Positions 16,581 through 25,722 of a DNA stretch of 64,000 nucleotides are shown one piece after another. Location of the stretch: positions 1 through 64,000 of the forward strand of contig JBDZVM010000017.1 in the NCBI GenBank assembly GCA_040255675.1, in the 5' to 3' direction. This stretch comes from JBDZVM01 sp040255675. GTDB taxonomy: Bacteria; Actinomycetota; Actinomycetes; Acidothermales; Acidothermaceae. The position numbers and the translations under genes were made by a program. The notes under the pieces are model-generated. The model ran no database searches. It was not told where the DNA came from and saw only the letters and a program-made list of their open reading frames with translations. Each line of letters opens with the position of its first letter. The stretch's first letter is position 1.

Positions 16581-18794
16581 CTAGGGGTTCAGGATGCCTT
16601 TGAGGTCGATGCCGCCAGTCGTTCCTTGCTTACCCGCGAGGTTGTAGGTGGCGGGTTTCGAACCGATGTCGCGCACCGCGATGCCGTGCTTCTTGGCGAA
16701 TTCGGTGCAGCGCTTACCCGGCCCGCTCGTCGCGCTGATGGCGGCCGACGACAGGTAGAAAGCCTCGACGTCCTTGGCAATGTCGAGGCCGCCGTAGACG
16801 TGCACTTCGGCGTCCATGTTGGTGAGCACGATGACGTCAGGCTTCTTCAATGCGGCGACCATGGCGTCGATGTAGTCGAACATGAAAAGCCGGCACATGT
16901 CGGCGAGCAAGAAGGTGAGGTCGGTGCGCTCGATACGACGTCCCTCGACGAACTTCTTGCCGCGGGCGATCAGCGTCGAACGTTTGCGCACGTCATCTTT
17001 CAGCAGCATGTGCATGTCGCCGTAATAGTTCTCGCCATAGGTGACCCCGCCGTACTCGCCGGTCTTCGCGTTGAATTCGGCCAGGTTCGCGTTGCCACCC
17101 TTGGTCTCGTGAAAGTTCGGGTTGACGGCAGCGAACACCGGCAAGTCGTCCGCGCCAAGACCATGGAATCCGGTCTCGCGCTCGTCCTTGTCGCGGCGCC
17201 AGCGCATGTAGTTGTCGCCGCGTGTCTTCTTGAACTCGTCGTCGGGCTGACCGATCGACATCGCCTTTGTGCCGCGGCCCGGCTTGCCTACGAGGTTGCC
17301 GACGTCGACTTCCTTCTGCATGAGCGAAGGCTCAGATTTGTACTCGGAGCCGTAGTAAGGGTCGTCGGCCTTGTCGTCACGCTCTTTGAAGAGGTTCTCG
17401 AGCTTCGAGGAGAGCGTCAGTGGCACGGTCTCGAGCGAATGCAACACTTCTCCGACAAGCGAATCGGCAGCGGATTGGTCTAGCGCGTAACGCGCGACGA
17501 ACTGGTCGACGACGTATTCACGCGGCGACTTTCCCTTTCCCTCATAATTGTTCGCGTCGTCGGCCTCTTCGCCGCGCAGTCGGGCGAAATGTTCCGACTG
17601 CTTCTCACTGAGTTGCGTACCGCTCTTCTTCTGCTCGTCTGCCAGCTCACTCGGCGAGAGCGACGTTGCTTTCAAATCGCTAGAAAGTACCGCTTTTTCG
17701 AGTTCGGCGAGCTTATCAGTGGCCTTCTTGTTCATCGCCAAGCCATCGGAGGCCCATGCGGGCAATTTTTCCTGCTCCTTGGGCTTCGTCTTTGCCGGAA
17801 CGAGCATTCTGTAAAAGCTCGGAGAGATTTCGCCGATGAGATCGGCCAACTCGAAGCCGGCCTCCCCTGTCGTTTCGGCTCCGGTCTTGGCGTCTTTTTG
17901 CGTGATGGTGTCTTTCTTGCGCTGCCCCTTCGCGACCTCGCTTTGGCTGTAAGAACCCATCTCCATCTCAAAACGCCGCCGCAAGATGCGCATCATCTCC
18001 AGCGGACCGACCTTCGCCTCGACCGCCATCTCGCGAACACGCCAGGCGGCGTCTTCGAGTTTTACCTTGTCGGTCATGAACAAGGTGACGGGATCGCCAC
18101 TCACCACGACTTGAGCCAGGTCGAGTGCCTTTGTGGTTTGCGCGTCGCGATCGTCATTCTTGACCGAACCGAGCGCTTGCTGGAGTTCGCCGCGGTAAGC
18201 CGCGATCAATTCTTTGGCGATTTCCCATTTCAGCGTCGGATCGTGGATCGTGCGAGCCAGTTCAGCGGCAGTCGCGTCGATCACCGTCGCGATGCGGATG
18301 GCCTCGTTGACGAAACTGTTCGACGCTGACTTCAACGCGAGGTGCTGGTCGAAACCTTTGAGCGCGCGCTGCACGTGCTCGAGGCCGGTCATGCCTTGCG
18401 CCGTCTCGACGCCAAGCTTTTCCTCGACGATCGGGATCTTCCTGATACCCGCGAGCACCTGCTTGGAAGTCAACTGCTTCGTATCGCGACGAATGGTCTG
18501 CCGGTCTGCCAATTGGCGCAACGCCGCGACCCGATGCGGCGCGATGCGATGGTCGTGTACCGGCGCGGGTGGTGCCAAGGCCGGCGATCGACGCAGGACG
18601 TCGACGACCGGGCGCGCCCCGCGTCCGGCGGGCGGTGCGGCGCACGCGCCGACGAGGCCCGCGACGGCAATCGCTGGCCCCGCGTCGACGCACTCGCTTG
18701 CGGGTGGCGCGACCGCGCCGGCTCGTTCGACGTGCGTCAACTCCCGGGGCGCGGACGACGGACCCTTATCGTCGTGCGTATGCGCGTGCTCCAA
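16581..18794 (-). CDS. Large orphan protein with a C-terminal domain resembling DUF3626
   Basis: A 737-residue soluble protein without signal peptide or membrane segments. The N-terminus is His-rich (EHAHTHDDKG), followed by an Ala/Pro region (30-75). The middle (about 90-500) is a long, charged, helical, Lys/Glu-rich part. The C-terminal 200 residues hold GADDLPVFAAVN, YYGDMHMLLKDDVRKRSTL and DAEVHVYGGLDIAKDVEAF, which recall the DUF3626 family by eye. The TTG start at 18794 has GGAG seven bases upstream. Its Lys-rich middle contrasts with its Arg-rich neighbours. It could be a toxin or effector delivered by another system, but no secretion genes are present. Confidence 0.7.
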   Translation of the reverse strand: MEHAHTHDDKGPSSAPRELTHVERAGAVAPPASECVDAGPAIAVAGLVGACAAPPAGRGARPVVDVLRRSPALAPPAPVHDHRIAPHRVAALRQLADRQTIRRDTKQLTSKQVLAGIRKIPIVEEKLGVETAQGMTGLEHVQRALKGFDQHLALKSASNSFVNEAIRIATVIDATAAELARTIHDPTLKWEIAKELIAAYRGELQQALGSVKNDDRDAQTTKALDLAQVVVSGDPVTLFMTDKVKLEDAAWRVREMAVEAKVGPLEMMRILRRRFEMEMGSYSQSEVAKGQRKKDTITQKDAKTGAETTGEAGFELADLIGEISPSFYRMLVPAKTKPKEQEKLPAWASDGLAMNKKATDKLAELEKAVLSSDLKATSLSPSELADEQKKSGTQLSEKQSEHFARLRGEEADDANNYEGKGKSPREYVVDQFVARYALDQSAADSLVGEVLHSLETVPLTLSSKLENLFKERDDKADDPYYGSEYKSEPSLMQKEVDVGNLVGKPGRGTKAMSIGQPDDEFKKTRGDNYMRWRRDKDERETGFHGLGADDLPVFAAVNPNFHETKGGNANLAEFNAKTGEYGGVTYGENYYGDMHMLLKDDVRKRSTLIARGKKFVEGRRIERTDLTFLLADMCRLFMFDYIDAMVAALKKPDVIVLTNMDAEVHVYGGLDIAKDVEAFYLSSAAISATSGPGKRCTEFAKKHGIAVRDIGSKPATYNLAGKQGTTGGIDLKGILNP

Positions 18795-18903
18795 CTACTG
18801 CTCCGGATCGAAAGCCCCGTGGACGACGTCAGTAGCGTAGTGCTGCTCCGAGCCCGCGTGCGCGACCTTCGCGCAGGCGCCACCCGTTCGCCGTGCGCAC
18901 TGA

Positions 18904-18951
18904 TAGGGTGAACTCATCAGATGACCTGAGGGCTGTCTGAAGGCTGTCTGA
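18904..18951 (+). promoter_or_regulatory. Putative promoter and operator of the GntR/MFS pair
   Basis: TAGGGT (18904-18909) fits a -10 box. Four bases later comes a perfect palindrome, TCATCAGATGA (18914-18924), over the expected transcription start. After it GGCTGTCTGA is repeated at 18931-18940 and 18942-18951, one helical turn apart. This fits autoregulation by the GntR protein encoded next. The gap 18795-18903 shows no other feature. Confidence 0.5.
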
Positions 18952-18961
18952 GGGGTTGGCA

Positions 18962-19642
18962 ATGTCATCGGCCCTTGTCCGCGCGCCGCTCGTAGACCAA
19001 GCGATCGCATACCTGCGCGACGAGATCGAATCCGGCACCTGGCCGGTCGGCAGTCGGCTGCCGTCCGAACCGTGTCTCGCGCAACAGATGGGCGTGGGGC
19101 GGTCGACCGTCCGCGAAGCGGTCAAGGTGTTGGCGCACGCGGGGGTGCTCGAGGTTCGCCAGGGTTCAGGCACCTTCGTTCGCACTGCCACTGGCGACTA
19201 CGCGATGCGCTTGCACCGCGCCGAAACGGCCGAAGTGTACGAGGTGCGCCGCGCACTTGAGGTCGAAGCCGCGTCGCTGGCCGCCCGTCGGCGCACCAAG
19301 GCCGACCTCGAGGCGATCGACGCGGCCCTGCGACGGCGAAACGACGAACGTGGCAACGGCCGCGGCCGCGACTTCCTGCTCGCCGATGTCGCTTTCCACA
19401 CGGCGGTCGTCGAGGCGGCGCACAATCCTTTGCTCTCGACGCTTTACGCCGCCTCGCTCGCGGCTATCGAACGGGCCATCGAGGGCGTCATCGCGGAGCC
19501 GTCCCTTGCGCGCGGCGCGGGCCGGTTGCACGACCAACTTGCCGACGCGATCCGCGCGCGCGACTCGCGGGCGGCGATGGCCGCCGTCCGCGAACACCTC
19601 GACCGTACGTACGAAGCGCTGACCAAGCAGGTGCGCGCGTGA
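18962..19642 (+). CDS. GntR-family (FadR subfamily) regulator
   Basis: A 226-residue regulator with an N-terminal winged helix (about 10-72) containing GSRLPSEPCLAQQMGVGRSTVREAVKVLAHAGVLEVRQGSGTFV, the GntR signature. A C-terminal all-helical FCD ligand domain follows, with VRRALEVEAASLAA and VAFHTAVVEAAHNPLL. FCD domains usually sense carboxylic acids with a bound metal; the His residues in AFH and REH fit that. ATG 18962 has AGGGG six bases upstream. Its stop overlaps the MFS start by 4 bp, so it very likely controls that exporter. Confidence 0.88.
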   Translation: MSSALVRAPLVDQAIAYLRDEIESGTWPVGSRLPSEPCLAQQMGVGRSTVREAVKVLAHAGVLEVRQGSGTFVRTATGDYAMRLHRAETAEVYEVRRALEVEAASLAARRRTKADLEAIDAALRRRNDERGNGRGRDFLLADVAFHTAVVEAAHNPLLSTLYAASLAAIERAIEGVIAEPSLARGAGRLHDQLADAIRARDSRAAMAAVREHLDRTYEALTKQVRA

Positions 19643-20829
19643 ACCGGCGCGGCATCGCGATGATGAGCTCGGCGCACCTGGCCGACGATTTCTACCAGGG
19701 CGTGGTGCCGGCGATGTTGCCGTTCTTCGTCGCCGAACGCCATTACAGCTACGCCGCGGTGGCGGGCCTCACCCTAGCCGCCACCATCTTTTCGTCCGTG
19801 GCGCAACCGGCGTTCGGCTGGTGGACCGACAAGCAACCGCGCCGCTGGCTGATCCCCGTAGGCATGATCACCGCGGCAGCAGGCGTCGCCCTCGCCGGTT
19901 TCTTCTCCAGCTATGTCGTCACGTGGCTCGTGATCGCATTGTCCGGGCTCGGTATCGCCGCGTTTCACCCCGCCGCCGCGCGGGCGGCCCGCCAGGCCGC
20001 GGGCGACCACAACCGGGCGATGAGCGTCTTTGCGCTCGGAGGCAACACCGGCTTCGCCCTCGGCTCACTCGTCGCCACGCCGGTCTTGCTGGTCGCCGGC
20101 TTGCGCGGCACCGCCCTGCTGATTTTTCCCGCCGTCGCGATGGCCGCCGTTTTGGTGAAGAAGCTCGATCATGTCTTGGACGGCGCCGACGGCCGCCGCG
20201 GCTCGGCCTTGCCGACCGGCGTCGACAACTGGCCCGCGTTCGCGCGACTCACCAGCGTGATCGTGATTCGGTCAATCTTGTTCGGCGCCGTAAGCGCGTT
20301 CCTCGCCCTGTACTTCATCAGCCATTTCGGCGCGTCGAAGGCTGTGGGTGGCGCGGCACTGACGACATATCTGGTCTCGTCGGCCATCGGTACCTATCTC
20401 GGGGGCTGGTTCGCCGACCGCTACGGCCGGCTGCTGACCGTACGAGCCGGTCTCGCCGCAATCGCACCGGCGCTGGTCGGCGTGCTGCTGGCCCCCAGCG
20501 AGCCGATCGGGCTGATCTTCGTCGTCCTCCTCGGCGTGACCATGTCGCTGCCGTTCGCCCTTTTCATGATGTTGGGTCAGGACTACCTGCCCAACCGAAT
20601 CGGAACTGCCAGCGGTATCACCGTTGGGCTCGCCGTCACGGTCGGCGGATTGTTCAGCCCGCTCCTCGGCTGGCTCGCTGACGTCACAAGTCTGCGGCTG
20701 ATGTTCGCCGTCTTGATCGTGCTACCCATAGCTGCCTGCCTGCTGTCGATGAGCATGCGCGATCCCCGGCCACAGCTCGCCCCTTCGCGCAACGCGATCG
20801 ACAAGGTCGCCAGCAACGCGCTCAGCTGA
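19639..20829 (+). CDS. MFS transporter, fosmidomycin-resistance (Fsr) type
   Basis: A 396-residue protein with about 12 membrane helices. The first cytoplasmic loop FGWWTDKQPRRW is a recognisable MFS motif A variant. The N-terminal SSAHLADDFYQGVVPAMLPFF and GIAAFHPAAARAA segments are typical of Fsr-like efflux proteins, which export small phosphonate-type or other drugs. The GTG start overlaps the GntR stop as GTGA, implying co-expression and control by that regulator. The actual substrate is unknown. Confidence 0.87.
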   Translation: MNRRGIAMMSSAHLADDFYQGVVPAMLPFFVAERHYSYAAVAGLTLAATIFSSVAQPAFGWWTDKQPRRWLIPVGMITAAAGVALAGFFSSYVVTWLVIALSGLGIAAFHPAAARAARQAAGDHNRAMSVFALGGNTGFALGSLVATPVLLVAGLRGTALLIFPAVAMAAVLVKKLDHVLDGADGRRGSALPTGVDNWPAFARLTSVIVIRSILFGAVSAFLALYFISHFGASKAVGGAALTTYLVSSAIGTYLGGWFADRYGRLLTVRAGLAAIAPALVGVLLAPSEPIGLIFVVLLGVTMSLPFALFMMLGQDYLPNRIGTASGITVGLAVTVGGLFSPLLGWLADVTSLRLMFAVLIVLPIAACLLSMSMRDPRPQLAPSRNAIDKVASNALS

Positions 20830-20930
20830 ATCCGGGTTGGTCACGCCGCCGCTCGCGTAACGACCGCCAGTCGCGGGAACCGCTCCTTCATGGGTTCGAA
20901 CTGGCTCACAACCGATATTCCCAGATCGGC

Positions 20931-21452
20931 GTGGGCGCGATGAATCAGCGGTTGCACAACGCGGCGCTCGCGATCGCCGGCATGATCGACACAGCGGTGC
21001 CGCCCATCCGCCGGCGCCACTCGGCGGGGACACACCGTCGTCCGGCACCGACAGGCGGCGCGCTCGCCCCACCCGTGCCCACCACGTTCGAGGCTACGAC
21101 GACCACCCCGGATGGCGACCAGGCAACAGTGATCGCGACAGCGGCGCCCGGAAACGAAATATCCGGCCCCCGACGGCCCACAGCTCACGAGCGCGAAAAA
21201 GAAGCGGAACCCGCGGGATCCCTGTCGATCGCGGAAGGCAGCGGGCACCCGGCAGGGCAGCGCGGCAGACCCACCACGTGGATCGTGGTCGCGTTCATCG
21301 CGCTCGCGTTCGTGACCGCCGGCCTCGGCTTGGTCTTCGACCTGCTGTGGCTCTTCGTCGCCGGACTTATCGCGGTGGCCGCCGGTCTCATCGCGGGATG
21401 GGCGTTTCACATCATGGCCGACGTCGGCGAATCGGGCGCCGACACGAAATAG
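20931..21452 (+). CDS. Two-helix membrane protein, unknown function
   Basis: A 173-residue protein. The first 115 residues are polar, with Arg- and Pro-rich stretches and no clear domain. Residues about 119-165 form two adjacent membrane helices (TWIVVAFIALAFVTAGLGLVF and LWLFVAGLIAVAAGLIAGWAF). The C-terminal tail is acidic. The start may be GTG 20931 or ATG 20940; neither has a good ribosome binding site. I do not recognise the family. Confidence 0.55.
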   Translation: MGAMNQRLHNAALAIAGMIDTAVPPIRRRHSAGTHRRPAPTGGALAPPVPTTFEATTTTPDGDQATVIATAAPGNEISGPRRPTAHEREKEAEPAGSLSIAEGSGHPAGQRGRPTTWIVVAFIALAFVTAGLGLVFDLLWLFVAGLIAVAAGLIAGWAFHIMADVGESGADTK

Positions 21453-21491
21453 CAGCGAGAGCACCGGGGCGAGTCGAGCCAGCTCGCCGCA

Positions 21492-22046
21492 TCAGGCGAG
21501 GTGGTCGCCGCCGCCCGACTCGAGCCTGGCCAAACGGTCGACCAACCACGGCCAGCCGGTCGGCCTGGCGTGCTCGCGGTGCCAGCCCCACAACAACTCG
21601 TGCACCTTCGGACCGTGCCGCACGTGCGCGAGCAGCGCGACCCGTGAACCGCTCGGCATCACTTCCGATTTGAACAGCTCTCGCACGTGGCCGGCAGCGT
21701 CTCGCTCGACACCCGCGGCCGTACCGCCCACGAACGACGGCACGTTGCCCTCGGCAAGCCCGACGGACGCCGGCACTTCGACGGCCACCTCCTGCACCGA
21801 CGGAACGCCGCCGAGCAAGACCAGCTCGCCGGTGTCGTGAATCCATTCCAAGGCGGCGCGGCGGTCGGCCGGCATGGCCAGCGCCGTCGCGACCTCGGCC
21901 GGCACCTGCCACCAGCCGAAGTTCGTGGAAAAGCTCTTCACTCGATCGACGTCGGCGGCGTTGAACGCTTCGAGGTCGTAGACGGGCAGCAGCGTGTCGT
22001 CAAGCTGCAGGTTGGCGAGCGGCTCGGGCGAATCGTGGTCTGCCAC
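21492..22046 (-). CDS. Conserved-looking protein of unknown function
   Basis: A 184-residue soluble protein with no signal peptide. It contains several Trp residues (FGWWQVP, LLWGWHREH, TGWPWLVDRLARLE) and an acidic N-terminus. It follows rdgB by 17 bp on the same strand and is probably in the same operon as the MBL hydrolase, rph and rdgB. I do not recognise a family and see no catalytic motif. Confidence 0.65.
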   Translation of the reverse strand: MADHDSPEPLANLQLDDTLLPVYDLEAFNAADVDRVKSFSTNFGWWQVPAEVATALAMPADRRAALEWIHDTGELVLLGGVPSVQEVAVEVPASVGLAEGNVPSFVGGTAAGVERDAAGHVRELFKSEVMPSGSRVALLAHVRHGPKVHELLWGWHREHARPTGWPWLVDRLARLESGGGDHLA

Positions 22047-22063
22047 TGAGCTCCCCCTCGTTC

Positions 22064-22699
22064 TTACGCGAATTTGGCGACGAGCATGTCGGCAAGCGCC
22101 CGAAAAGCCTTACCTCGATGGCTGATCGCGTCTTTCTCGCCGGCCGACATCTGCGCGGTGGTGCGATCATATCCCGACGGCACGAATATCGGGTCGTACC
22201 CGAACCCGTTGCTGCCGCGCGGCGCGCGCGTCAACGAACCGGTCACGCGACCGTGCGCGACGAGTTCTTCACCGGAGGGAAAAACGGCGACAGCGGCGCA
22301 GACGAAGGCCGCGCCTCGGCGCTCGTCAGGGACGTCGGCCACCTGAGCAAGCACCAGCCTCAGGTTCACGACATCGCGGTCGGCGTCGGGGCCTTCGAGA
22401 TCGCCCGACCACCGAGCCGACAGCACACCCGGCATGCCGGACAACGCGTCGACAGCAAGCCCGCTGTCGTCAGCAATCGCGATCTCTCCGGTGGCGCGCG
22501 CGACAGCGCGCGCCTTCAGGAACGCGTTGCCCTCGAAAGTATGTTCCGTTTCGGCGACCTCGGGCGCGCCCGGATATTCGCCGACGCCCACAAGCTCGAC
22601 ATCACCAAGGCCGGCCACTGCCAAAATGCGTTTCAGCTCAATCAGTTTGTGCGCGTTGCGAGTCGCGAGCACAACTCGTCGTCCGGCCAAACCGCTCAT
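22064..22699 (-). CDS. rdgB: Non-canonical purine NTP pyrophosphatase (XTP/dITP)
   Basis: Hydrolyses XTP, ITP and dITP to the monophosphates and so keeps deaminated purines out of DNA and RNA. The 211-residue HAM1/RdgB protein begins [19 protein letters not shown] (family TxNxxK motif). It has [22 protein letters not shown] with the conserved substrate-binding residues, the C-terminal [11 protein letters not shown] block and [10 protein letters not shown]. The start ATG 22699 overlaps the rph stop as ATGA; a longer reading to 22744 lies inside rph. The actinobacterial gene pair rph-rdgB is standard. Confidence 0.94.
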   Translation of the reverse strand: MSGLAGRRVVLATRNAHKLIELKRILAVAGLGDVELVGVGEYPGAPEVAETEHTFEGNAFLKARAVARATGEIAIADDSGLAVDALSGMPGVLSARWSGDLEGPDADRDVVNLRLVLAQVADVPDERRGAAFVCAAVAVFPSGEELVAHGRVTGSLTRAPRGSNGFGYDPIFVPSGYDRTTAQMSAGEKDAISHRGKAFRALADMLVAKFA

Positions 22700-23418
22700 C
22701 GGCCGGCGAGCGCTTCCCGCTGCAAATCCGCTAGCGTGCCGCACCCCTTGACCGCGAGGTCAAGAAGGGCGTCGATTTCGGCTCTGCTCAGCGGTTGACT
22801 TTCAGCCGTGCCCTGCACCTCGATGAACTCGCCCTCGCCGGTGACCACGACGTTCATATCTGTACCTGCGCGCACGTCTTCTTCGTACATGAGGTCGAGC
22901 CGGGGTTCGCCGTCGATGACACCGACGCTGACGGCGGAAACACTGCGCACCAGCGGCTCGCCTGGCAAATCGCCATGCGCGCGCAACCAGCTGATCGCGT
23001 CGGCGAGCGCCACATACGCGCCGGTGATGGCTGCCGTTCGGGTACCGCCGTCGGCCTGCAACACGTCGCAGTCGAGTTGGATCGTCGTCTCGCCGAGCGC
23101 CTTGTAGTCGACGCAAGCGCGAAGCGCCCGACCCACAAGCCGCGAGATCTCCTGAGTACGGCCACCGAGCCGGCCCTTCACCGATTCGCGGTCGTTTCGG
23201 GTGTTGGTAGCCCGCGGCAGCATCGCGTACTCGGCGGTCACCCATCCCAACCCGCTGCCTTTGCGCCAGCGCGGCACGCCGTCGGTGACGCTCGCCGCGC
23301 ACAGCACTCTGGTGCGCCCGAACTCGACCAGCACCGACCCTTCGGCGTGGTCGAGCCACTTGCGGGCGAACGTCACGGGACGCAGTTCGTCATTGGCACG
23401 ACCGTCGCTTCTTGGCAT
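22696..23418 (-). CDS. rph: Ribonuclease PH
   Basis: Phosphorolytic 3'-5' exoribonuclease that trims tRNA 3' ends. The 240-residue protein starts [15 protein letters not shown]. It shows [18 protein letters not shown], the conserved [32 protein letters not shown] region with the phosphate-binding Arg residues, and [28 protein letters not shown] chose ATG 23418; upstream in-frame translation is not family-like. It lies between the MBL hydrolase and rdgB, as in other actinobacteria. Confidence 0.95.
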   Translation of the reverse strand: MPRSDGRANDELRPVTFARKWLDHAEGSVLVEFGRTRVLCAASVTDGVPRWRKGSGLGWVTAEYAMLPRATNTRNDRESVKGRLGGRTQEISRLVGRALRACVDYKALGETTIQLDCDVLQADGGTRTAAITGAYVALADAISWLRAHGDLPGEPLVRSVSAVSVGVIDGEPRLDLMYEEDVRAGTDMNVVVTGEGEFIEVQGTAESQPLSRAEIDALLDLAVKGCGTLADLQREALAGR

Positions 23419-23440
23419 GGCCTCGACCCTACCGACACCG

Positions 23441-24181
23441 TCAGATGTCGAACATCGCACCCGGCACGGCCAGTTGGGCGCGGCCGCCGAACGCCGTCCG
23501 GGCCCTTTCGAGTTGACGGCCGGCGTCGTGCCACGGCGCGACATGCGTCACGACGAGCGTGCCGACGCCGGCGGCGCTGGCAACCCGGCCGGCGTCGGAC
23601 GCCGTCAGATGCGTGTCGGGGGGATTGTCGTCACCGTCGACGAAACCCGCCTCCGCGAGCAAGACGTCAGCACCGCGCGCGAAGGTGGCGAGTCCGTCGA
23701 ACGGACCGGTATCGGCCGTGTACACGAGAGTTTTCGCGGACGCCGAAACCCGCGCCGCGTACGTCTCGACGGGATGTCTGGTGCGCGTCACCTTGACGTC
23801 GAATGGCCCGATCGTGGTGTCGTGCGGCTCCTCGAATTTGAACACGTCGGCCAGCGCCTCGACGGGGCGGCCGAATGCACCGGCAATCCGTTTTCTGTCG
23901 GCGACCGGGGCGACGAGACGAACCGGCGACGGCACCCTGCCGTCGGGATGATGACGCCGCACGTGCGCGTAAGGCACCAGGTCGAGCCAGTGGTCGGCAT
24001 GGAGGTGGCTGACGAATACCGCGTCAAGGTCTCGCGGGTCGACGTATCTTTGCAACGGACCGAGCGCGCCATTACCGAGATCGATCAGCAACCGGAACCC
24101 ATCGTGCTCGACAAGGTACGACGAGCACGCGGCATCAGGGCCGGGGTGACTGCCCGAGCATCCGACGACGGTAATCCGCAC
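23441..24181 (-). CDS. MBL-fold metal-dependent hydrolase (Rv1339-like phosphodiesterase)
   Basis: A 246-residue metallo-beta-lactamase fold protein. The metal motif [11 protein letters not shown] (HxHxDH) is at about residues 61-70, the metal-bridging Asp region is YTADTGPFD, and a C-terminal VTHVAPW His follows. The RNase Z-like family in this genomic position corresponds to mycobacterial Rv1339, reported as an atypical cAMP phosphodiesterase. By analogy this may cleave cyclic nucleotides. The GTG start at 24181 has a perfect GGAGG. The gap 24182-24330 holds a GCGATCG direct repeat but no gene. Confidence 0.85.
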   Translation of the reverse strand: MRITVVGCSGSHPGPDAACSSYLVEHDGFRLLIDLGNGALGPLQRYVDPRDLDAVFVSHLHADHWLDLVPYAHVRRHHPDGRVPSPVRLVAPVADRKRIAGAFGRPVEALADVFKFEEPHDTTIGPFDVKVTRTRHPVETYAARVSASAKTLVYTADTGPFDGLATFARGADVLLAEAGFVDGDDNPPDTHLTASDAGRVASAAGVGTLVVTHVAPWHDAGRQLERARTAFGGRAQLAVPGAMFDI

Positions 24182-24330
24182 ATTTACCTCCTGGCAGATT
24201 TGGTCTCCGGGGCGCCGTCCTGATTCCAGGGTGCCACCGTACGCGCGGGCCGACACATATTTCCAGCTACGCGTCGCGATCGTGCGATCGGCTCCAAAGT
24301 GCCGTGAAAGCTCGATAGAATAGCCTCGCC

Positions 24331-24837
24331 ATGAGTGAAAAAGAAACAGTTCCCATGAGCTCGTCCGCCGTTCGGCTAAGCCGGATTGCCAATGCACTCG
24401 ACGCCAACCTTTACGGCGACGTGCACGGTGGGGCCATCATGCGGTTGATAGACGAGGTTGCCGGCGTGGTCGCGTGCAGGTATAGCGGCGGGCAGGCGAG
24501 CACAGTGGCGGTCGACGAGATGCAATTTCTCGGGCCGGTCCACATCGGAGACGTCGTCACCTGCGAAGCGCAAGTCAACTGGACAGGCCGCACCTCCTGC
24601 GAGGTCGGCGTCCGCGTGACCGCACAACCGTGGGACAAAGGCGAGGAAGCCAGCCGGCACGTCTCGTCAGCGTATTTGGTCTTTGTCGCGCTCGACGATC
24701 GCAAGCGGCCACGGCCGATTCCCCAGGTAGTGGCCGAAAATGACGATGACCGGCGGCGTCTCCGGGAAGCCGAGATCAGGCGCGACGCGCGGCTCGCGAG
24801 GCGCGAGTCGATTCTGCGTTCACGCGCGGCTACGTAG
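24331..24837 (+). CDS. Acyl-CoA thioesterase, hotdog fold (YciA/BACH type)
   Basis: Hydrolyses acyl-CoA to free acid and CoA. The 168-residue hotdog protein has the family sequence DANLYGDVHGGAIMRLIDEVAG (catalytic Asp and HGG loop), then VDEMQFLGPVHIGDVVTCEAQVNWTGRTSCEVGVRV. The C-terminal 40 residues are charged and Arg-rich (AEIRRDARLARRESI). TAGAAT at 24316-24321 is a good -10 box only nine bases before the ATG, so the mRNA is probably nearly leaderless. It converges with the enoyl-CoA hydratase gene. Confidence 0.87.
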   Translation: MSEKETVPMSSSAVRLSRIANALDANLYGDVHGGAIMRLIDEVAGVVACRYSGGQASTVAVDEMQFLGPVHIGDVVTCEAQVNWTGRTSCEVGVRVTAQPWDKGEEASRHVSSAYLVFVALDDRKRPRPIPQVVAENDDDRRRLREAEIRRDARLARRESILRSRAAT

Positions 24838-24860
24838 GGTTGCCGCACAGAACTACCCGT

Positions 24861-25697
24861 TCATGGCTTTTGAGCCGCCGTCTTAGCCTCCTTACGTCTG
24901 CGGCGTTCGGCGAGAAATTCGTTGACCATCCGTTGAGAATCCGGTGTGGCGAGTACGCGCGCCGCGCCTTCTATCTCGGCCGCAAAGCCGGCGTCAGACG
25001 GCGCGAGAGACAAACAGCGCTTTATTTCCGCGAGCGGCGCGGATGGCAAGCGGGCCAGGCCATCAGCCCAGGTAAATGCCCGAGCCTCGGCCTCGCCGTG
25101 CCCGACCGCTTTATGCACGATTCCGAGGCGTTCGGCTTCGGTCCCCGACACAAGTTCGCCGGTCAGGATCAGCCGAGTCGCGGTAGCGACACCGGCAACG
25201 CGCGTCAGGCGCTGGGTTCCCCCGGCACCGGGCAGTAAACCGATCTTAATTTCGGGAAGTCCGATTTGGATGTCGTCGCAGGCGACCCGAAGGTCGCAGG
25301 CGAGTGCGAACTCGAGTCCACCACCGGTGGCGGTGCCCTCCAAAGCCGCGATCGTCGGCAAGCTGAGATTCGCCCACTTATCGTAGAAGTGCTGGATGCG
25401 GCGATTGAACGCCAGCAGACTCTCGGTGCCGTCAGGCTGCTCGAAAAAGTCATTAATCATATTGATGTCGACGCCTGGGCTGAAGAACCGTTGCTTACTT
25501 TGCACGACGACAACACGAATATCGGCATTTGCGCGGATACTGCTGTGAGCCGCGTCGAGCTCATCGAGGAGCGCGGCGTTGATTGCGTTAACCGGTGGCC
25601 GTTCCAACGTGAGAACGCCGACTCCACCGCGCTGCGTAACCGAAACCAATGATTGCACAATGCCTACCCGGTGGTCACGCTTCGCACTGACAGCCAC
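24861..25697 (-). CDS. Enoyl-CoA hydratase/isomerase family protein
   Basis: A 278-residue crotonase-fold enzyme with [19 protein letters not shown], an oxyanion-hole segment [10 protein letters not shown], and the [21 protein letters not shown] block. Next comes the [18 protein letters not shown] region, which carries one of the usual catalytic Glu positions. It is the last gene after coxG (25-bp gap) in the transporter-molybdenum hydroxylase operon, so it probably acts on a CoA thioester made in that pathway. In furoate catabolism a crotonase-fold enzyme hydrolyses 2-oxoglutaryl-CoA, but the real reaction here is unknown. Confidence 0.87.
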   Translation of the reverse strand: MAVSAKRDHRVGIVQSLVSVTQRGGVGVLTLERPPVNAINAALLDELDAAHSSIRANADIRVVVVQSKQRFFSPGVDINMINDFFEQPDGTESLLAFNRRIQHFYDKWANLSLPTIAALEGTATGGGLEFALACDLRVACDDIQIGLPEIKIGLLPGAGGTQRLTRVAGVATATRLILTGELVSGTEAERLGIVHKAVGHGEAEARAFTWADGLARLPSAPLAEIKRCLSLAPSDAGFAAEIEGAARVLATPDSQRMVNEFLAERRRRKEAKTAAQKP

Positions 25698-25722
25698 TTG
25701 CCCAACGCCGTCCGGTACCGCG

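Noticed and set aside
20841..21464. Minus-strand 207-residue reading frame opposite the two-helix protein
   Set aside because: Its composition is Arg/His/Gly-rich with no domain, typical of antisense reading in high-G+C DNA, while the plus-strand frame encodes clear membrane helices.
24840..24870. A fourth copy of the palindromic element (CCGTTCATGGC)
   Set aside because: Only half an arm is present, and most of it is the coding end of the enoyl-CoA hydratase gene.
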